NCBI RefSeq assembly: GCF_001625195.1
Contig: NC_054390.1
Location: forward strand, 5,089,983 to 5,153,982
DNA: 64,000 nucleotides
Origin: Drechmeria coniospora
Taxonomy: Eukaryota; Ascomycota; Sordariomycetes; Hypocreales; Ophiocordycipitaceae
Direction: 5' to 3'
Shown: positions 57,247 to 64,000 of the stretch, piece by piece
Layout of the letters: each line of letters begins with the position of its first letter
Numbering within the stretch: the stretch's first letter is position 1
Program-made: the position numbers and the translations under genes
The notes under the pieces: model-generated
Seen by the model: only the letters and a program-made list of their open reading frames with translations
Databases searched by the model: none
What the model was told of the DNA's origin: nothing

Positions 57247-57299
57247 CTATATACCCTCCCGAACTGTTCTATTAATAGAATTCCAAGCAGTTTATAATT

Positions 57300-60200
57300 A
57301 TGAAGTATTATACAATCCTTACTATTTTCTTTATTATTCTAAATCTCGTTCAAGGAGAGGAAATAAATAATAAAGGGACAATAATAATTGAATTTCAGCC
57401 AATTCAAATAATATGCTCCGGAACTACAAAAAATAGCCAAGGAATTCGGTATGATACAATCGAGTTGCTTACTGCATTATAAAATAGAAAGTTAATAAAT
57501 GCTTAAGGATATGGACTTTGTATCCAGATAGAACTATAATTACCGAATTAACATTCGGTATAACTTCTGGTACAAGTACTATTATTCCATCCTCAGGATG
57601 TACGGGAGTATGTCCGACTAGAATTATCGTTACAGTATCTAGTGGATTTGTTACAGAGACGACGCTTGGGCCAATGCCAGGAATAAGTACAATCCTACCG
57701 TCTACTGGATGCACCGGGGACTGTCCTACAACAATTGTCGTTACCGTTACTGGCGGAGTTATTACTGAATTAACGTATGGTTCAACACCTGGTACAAGTA
57801 CTATTCTTCCATCCTTAGGATGTACGGGAGTATGTCCTACTAAAATTATTATTACTGCAACTGGTGGATTTATTACGGAAACGACGTTTGGGCCAATGCC
57901 AGGAACAAGTACAATCCCGCCATCGGCTGGATGCACTAGGAACTGTTTTACCAAGGTCGTTGTAACCGTTACTAGCGGGGTAGTTACCGAATCAACATTC
58001 GGTCCTACGCCTGGTACAAGTACTATTCTTCCATCCCCAGGATGTACGGGAGTATGTCCGACTAGAATTATTATTACAGTAACTGGTGGATTTGTCACGG
58101 AAACAACGTTTGGGCCAATGCCAGGAACAAGTACAATCCCGCCATCGGCTGGATGCACTAGCAACTGTTTTACCAAGGTCGTTGTAACCGTTACTGGCGG
58201 GCTAATTACCGAATCAATATTCGGTCCTATGCCTGGTATAAGTACCATTCTTCCATCCCCAGGATGTACGGGAGTATGTCCGACTAGAATTATTATTACA
58301 GCAACTGGTGGATTTGTCACGGAAATAACGTTTGGGCCAATGCCAGGAACAAGTACAATCCCGCCATCGGCTGGATGCACTAGTAACTGTTTTACCAAGG
58401 TCGTTGTAACCGTCACTGGGGGGTTAATTACCGAATCAACATTCGGTCCTATGCCTGGTACAAGTACCATTCTTCCATCCCCAGGATGTACGGGAGTATG
58501 TCCTACTAGAATTATTATTACAGTAACTGGTGGATTTATTACGGAAACAACGTTTGGGCCAATGCCAGGAACAAGTACAATCCCGCCATCGGCTGGATGC
58601 ACTGGGAACTGTGTTACTAAGGTCGTTGTAACCGTCACTGGCGGGATAATTACTGAATCAACATTCGGTCCTACGCCTGGTACAAGTACCATTCTTCCAT
58701 CCCCAGGATGTACGGGAGTATGTCCTACTAGAATTATTATTACAGCAACTGGTGGATTTGTTACGGAAACAACGTTTGGGCCAGCCCTTGGAACAAGCAC
58801 AGTTCCGCCGTTACCTGGATGTATAAATAACTGCCCTTCAAAGATAGTAATAACTGTAACGGGAGGATTTATTACGGAGTCGACATTTGGGCCTACACCA
58901 GGTACTAGTACTATTATGCCATTCTCTGGATGCACGGGAGCCTGTCCTACGAGGGTTATAGTTACTACAACCGGTGGGTTCGTTACAGAAACTACTTTTG
59001 GACCCACCCTTGGCTCAAGTACCATTCCGCCATCTCCTGGATGCACAGGCAACTGCCCTACCAAGATAGTAATAACTTTAACGGGAGGATTTATTACGGA
59101 GTCGACATTTGGGCCTACGCCAGGTACCAGCACTATCCTTCCACCCCCTGGATGCACCGGAGCCTGTGCTACAAGGATTATAGTTACTACAACCGGTGGC
59201 TACATTACAGAGACTACTTTTGGACACGTCCCTGGCACAAGCACCATTCCGCCGTCGCCCGGATGTATTGGCAACTGCCCTACCAAGATAGTAATAACTA
59301 TTACAGGCGGTTTCATTACAGAGTTGACATTGGGCCCTACGCTAGGCACTACCACTATCCTTCCATCCTCTGGATGTACGGGAGTCTGTCCTACAAGGAT
59401 TATAGTTACCACTACTGGTGGGTTCATTACAGAGACTACTTTTGGGCCCGCCCCTGGCACAAGCACCATTCCGCCATCGCCCGGATGTATTGGCAACTGC
59501 CCTACCAAGATAGTAATAACTGTTACAGGCGGTTTCATTACAGAGTCGACGTTGGGCCCTACGCTAGGCACTAGCACTATCCTTCCATCCTCTGGATGTA
59601 CGGGAGTCTGTCCTACAAGGATTGTAGTTACCGCAACTGGTAGGTTCGTTACAGAGACCACATTTGGGCCCACCCCTGGCACAAGTACCATTCCGCCATC
59701 GCCCGGATGTATTGGTAACTGCCCTACCAAGATAGTAATAACTGTTACAGGCGGTTTCATTACAGAGTCGACATTGGGCCCTACGCCAGGCACCAGTACT
59801 ATCCTTCCATCCTCTGGATGTGCGGGAGTCTGTCCTACAAGGATTGTAGTTACCACTACTGGTGGGTTCATTACAGAGACTACTTTTGGACCCGCCCCTG
59901 GCACAAGTACCATTCCGCCGTCGCCCGGATGTATTGGCAACTGCCCTACCAAGATAGTAATAACTGTTACAGGCGGTTTCATTATAGAGTCGACATTGGG
60001 CCCTACGCCAGGCACTAGTACTATCCTTCCACCCTCAGAATGCACGGGAGTCTGTCCTACAAGGATTATAGTTACTACTACTGGGGGGTTCGTTACAGAG
60101 ACTACTTTTGGGCCTACCCCTGGGACAAGCACCATTCCGCCATTGCCCGGATGTATTGGTAACTGCCCTACCAAGATAGTAATAACTGTTACAGGCGGTT

Positions 60201-63200
60201 TCATTACAGAGTCGACATTGGGCCCTACCCCAAGCACTAGCACTATCCTTCCATCCTCTGGATGTACGGGAGTCTGTCCTACAAGGATTGTAGTTACTAC
60301 TACTGGTAGTTTCGTTACAGAGACTACTTTTGGGCCCGCCCCTGGGACAAGCACCATTCCGCCGTCGCCCGGATGTATTGGCAACTGCCCTACCAAGATA
60401 GTAATAACTGTTACAGGCGGTTTCATTACAGAGTCGACATTGGGCCCTACCCCAGGCACTAGCACTATCCTTCCATCCTCTGGATGTACGGGAGTCTGTC
60501 CTACAAGGATTATAGTTACCACTACTGGTGGGTTCGTTACAGAGACTACTTTTGGACCCGCACCTGGCACAAGCACCATTCCGCCGCCGCACGGATGTAT
60601 TGGCAACTGCCCTACCAAGATAGTAATAACTGTTACAGGCGGTTTCATTACAGAGTCGACATTAGGCCTAACGCCAGGCACTAGTACTATCCTTCCATCC
60701 TCTGGATGCACGGGAGTCTGTCCTACAAGGATTGTAGTTACCACTACTGGTGGGTTCGTTACAGAAACTACTCTTGGACCCGCCCCTGGTACAAGCATCA
60801 TTCCGCCATCGCCCGGATGTATTGGCAACTGCCCTACCAAGATAGTAATAACTGTTACAGGCGGTTTCATCACAGAGTCGACATTAGGCCCAACGCCAGG
60901 AACCAGTACTATCCTTCCATCCTCTGGATGTACGGGAGTCTGTCCTACAAGGATTGTAGTTACTACTACTGGTGGGTTCATTACAGAGACTACTTTTGGA
61001 CCCGCCCCTGGTACAAGCACCATTCCGCCGTCGCCCGGATGTATTGGCAACTGCCCTACCAAGATAGTAATAACTATTACCGGCGGTTTCATTACAGAGT
61101 CGACATTGGGCCCTATTCCAGGTACTAGTACTATCCTTCCATCCTCTGGATGTACGGGAGTCTGTCCTACAAGGATTGTAGTTACCACTACTGGTGGGTT
61201 CGTTACAGAGACTACTTTTGGACCAGCCCCTGGCACAAGCACCATTCCGCCGTCGCCCGGATGTATTGGTCACTGCCCTACCAAGATAGTAATAACTGTT
61301 ACCGGCGGTTTTATTACAGAGTCGACATTGGGCCCTATCCCAGGCACTACCACTATCCTTCCGTCTTCTGGATGCACGGGAGTCTGTCCTACAAGGATTG
61401 TAGTTACTACTACTGGTGAGTTCGTTACAGAGACCACATTTGGACCCGCCCCTGGTACAAGCACCATTCCGCCGTCGCCCGGATGTATTGGCAACTGCCC
61501 TACCAAGATAGTAATAACTGTTACAGGTAGTTTCATTACAGAGTCGACATTGGGCCCTACCCCAGGCACTAGCACTATCCTTCCATCCTCTGGATGCACA
61601 GGAGTCTGTCCTACAAGGATTGTAGTTACCACTACTGGTGGATTCGTTACGGAGACTACTTTTGGACCCGCCCCTGGCACAAGCACCATTCCGCCGCCGC
61701 CCGAATGTATTGGCAACTGCCCTACTAAGATAGTAATAACTGTTACAGGCGGTTTCATTACGGAGTTAACATTAGGCCCTATTCCAGGCACTAGCACTAT
61801 CCTTCCATCCTCTGGATGCACGGGAGTCTGTCCTACAAGGATTGTAGTTACCACTACTGGTGGGTTCGTTACAGAGACTACTTTTGGACCCGCCACTGGT
61901 ACAAGCACCATTCCGCCATTGCCCGGATGTATTGGCAACTGCCCTACCATAATAGTAATAACTATTACAGGCGGTTTCATTACAGAGTCGACATTGGGCC
62001 TAACGCCAGGCACTAGCACTATCCTTCCATCCTCTGGATGCACGGGAGTCTGTCCTACAAAGATTGTAGTTACCACTACTGGTGGGTTCGTTACAGAAAC
62101 TACTTTTGGCCCTGCCCCTGGTATAAGTACCATTCCGCCGTCGCCCGGATGTATTGGCAACTGCCCTACCAAGATAGTAATAACTGTTACAGGCGGTTTT
62201 ATTACAGAGTCGACATTGGGCCCAACGCCAGGCACTAGCACTATCCTTCCATCCTCTAGATGTACGGGAGTCTGTCCTACAAGGATTGTAGTTACCACTA
62301 CTGGTGGGTTCGTTACAGAAACTACTCTTGGACCCGCCCCTGGTACAAGCACCATTCCGCCGTCGCCCGGATGTATTGGCAACTGCCCTACCAAGATAGT
62401 AATAACTGTTACAGGCGGTTTCATTACAGAGTCGACATTGGGCCCTACCCCAGGTACCAGCACTATCCTTCCATCCTCTGGATGCACGGGAGTCTGTCCT
62501 ACAAGGATTATAGTTACCACTACTGGTGGGTTCGTTACAGAGACTACTTTTGGACCTACCCCTGGGACAAGCACCATCCCGCCATCGCCCGGATGTATTG
62601 GCAACTGCCCTACCAAGATAGTAATAACTATTACAGGCGGTTTTATTACAGAGTCGACATTGGGCCCAACGCCAGGCACTAGCACTATCCTTCCATCCTC
62701 TAGATGTACGGGAGTCTGTCCTACAAGGATTGTAGTTACCACTACTGGTGGGTTCGTTACAGAAACTACTCTTGGACCCGCCCCTGGTACAAGCACCATT
62801 CCGCCGTCGCCCGGATGTATTGGCAACTGCCCTACCAAGATAGTAATAACTGTTACAGGCGGTTTCATTACAGAGTCGACATTGGGCCCTACCCCAGGTA
62901 CCAGCACTATCGTTCCATCCTCTGGATGCACGGGAGTCTGTCCTACAAGGATTATAGTTACCACTACTGGTGGGTTCGTTACAGAGACTACTTTTGGACC
63001 TACCCCTGGGACAAGCACCATCCCGCCATCGCCCGGATGTATTGGCAACTGCCCTACCAAGATAGTAATAACTGTTACAGGCGGTTTCATTACAGAGTCG
63101 ACGTTGGGCCCTAACCCAGGCACTAGCATTATCCTTCCATCCTCTGGATGTACGGGAGTCTGTCCTACAAGGATTGTCGTTACCACTACTGGTGGGTTCG

Positions 63201-64000
63201 TTACAGAGACTACTTTTGGGCCCGCCCCTGGCACAAGCACCATTCCGCCGTCGCCCGGATGTATTGGCAACTGCCCTACCAAGATAGTAATAACTATTAC
63301 AGGCGGTTTCATTACAGAGTCGACATTGGGCCCTACCCCAGGCACCAGCACTATCGTTCCATCCTCTGGATGCACGGGAGTCTGTCCTACAAGGATTATA
63401 GTTACCACTACTGGTGGGTTCGTTACAGAGACTACTTTTGGACCCGCCCCTGGCACAAGCACAATTCCGCCGCCGCCCGGATGTATTGGCAACTGCCCTA
63501 CCAAGATAGTAATAACTGTTACAGGCGGTTTCATTACAGAGTCGACATTGGGCCCTACCCCAGGTACCAGCACTATCGTTCCATCCTCGGGATGCACGGG
63601 AGTCTGTCCTACAAAGATTGTAGTTACTACTACTGGTAGTTTCGTTACAGAGACTACTTTTGGACCTACCCCTGGGACAAGCACCATTCCGCCATCGCCC
63701 GGATGTATTGGCAACTGCCCTACCAAAGATAGTAATAACTGTTACAGGCGGTTTCATTACAGAGTCGACATTGGGCCCTACCCCAGGCACTAGCACTATC
63801 CTTCCATCCTCTGGATGTACGGGAGTCTGTCCTACAAGGATTGTAGTTACTACTACTGGTGGGTTCGTTACAGAGACTACTTTTGGGCCCGCCCCTGGCA
63901 CAAGCACCATTCCGCCGTCGCCCGGATGTATTGGCAACTGCCTACCAAGATAGTAATAACTGTTACAGGCGGTTTCATTACAGAGTCGACATTGGGCCCT
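57300..64000 (+). CDS. giant secreted repeat protein, probable cell-wall adhesin (copy 2, partial)
   Basis: Mirror of copy 1: signal-peptide exon 57300-57448, intron 57449-57531, repeat exon from 57532. About 2,075 residues match copy 1 without a visible difference up to the frame break at about 63725, where TACCAAAGATAG has one A more than all sister units. A second break at about 63930 (CTGCCTACC for CTGCCCTACC) lies close to the window end. Neither is present at the mirror positions in copy 1. The flocculin-like repeats and the C-terminal domain, if present, lie outside the window. Confidence 0.75.
57449..57531 (+). other. proposed 83-bp intron, adhesin copy 2
   Basis: Same sequence and boundaries as the copy 1 intron: GTATGA donor, TAG acceptor, joining codon 50 (CG|A) to TIITELTFG. 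Confidence 0.55.

Larger units (their letters stand above)
56277..64000 (-). repeat. right arm of giant inverted repeat
   Basis: Reverse complement of 47452-55175, truncated by the window edge. It carries an extra A near 63725 and a missing C near 63930 that the left arm lacks. Confidence 0.93.

Noticed and set aside
54153..57299. palindrome as a simple hairpin-read (missed adapter) artefact
   Set aside because: The spacer of 1.1 kb is not symmetric and the arms show substitutions near the centre; other forms of misassembly remain possible and are listed for checking.

Overview
The window looks like a transposon-rich, probably accessory or subtelomere-like region of a filamentous ascomycete (Pezizomycotina-type) genome. 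That placement is inferred from a Fot1/Pogo transposase remnant, a Mutator-like (MULE) element, several Ty1/copia elements, primer-binding sites of the copia half-tRNA kind, nonsense changes that fit repeat-induced point mutation (RIP), and an 83-bp intron. No single-copy housekeeping gene is intact. No rRNA, tRNA or CRISPR array was recognised.

Layout. 1-4.3 kb: no recognised gene. 4.35-5.2 kb: the 3' end of a GH2 beta-mannosidase-type gene joined directly to the start of a Fot1-like transposase. 5.3-10.6 kb: copia-1, which has lost its reverse transcriptase and lies between LTR copies in inverted orientation. 10.87-13.0 kb: a MULE deletion derivative carrying a ~1.1-kb minisatellite. 13.0-14.26 kb: two tandem LTRs. 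15.8-22.25 kb: a solo LTR, then copia-2, a full-length element with 226-bp LTRs, target-site duplications, six in-frame TAG codons and a mutated RT active site. 22.4-24.5 kb: a decayed gene fragment and a coiled-coil ORF. 25.4-28.8 kb: copia-3, truncated at the 5' side. 28.8-41.2 kb: decayed elements, an Ulp1/C48-protease-like pseudogene, a second copy of the 22.4-kb gene fragment and a gag-like remnant.

41.2-64.0 kb is the striking part. A giant secreted repeat protein gene, about 12.9 kb and roughly 4,280 codons once three single-base indels are allowed for, reads leftward from 54152 to 41228. A second copy reads rightward from 57300 and runs off the window. The two lie head to head in an inverted repeat with arms of at least 7.7 kb (position x pairs with 111452-x). 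The arms look identical in coding sequence apart from two indels near the right edge, with a few substitutions near the centre. The asymmetric 1.1-kb spacer is built from ~255-bp units that contain inverted segments. The encoded protein has a signal peptide, about 45 copies of a 74-residue module (two 37-residue halves, each with a CxxxC pair), 17 copies of a 35-residue flocculin-like Thr-rich repeat and a ~270-residue C-terminal domain without an obvious GPI signal. It is most likely a cell-wall adhesin or extracellular matrix protein. The order of repeats first and a globular domain last recalls fission-yeast-type adhesins more than GPI-anchored flocculins.

The two genes share one central intergenic region of about 3.1 kb with mirrored TATA-like promoters. 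They could be co-expressed, could exchange sequence by gene conversion, and could be prone to copy-number change. Homopolymer-type indels in the outer part of both arms make the assembly quality there uncertain.
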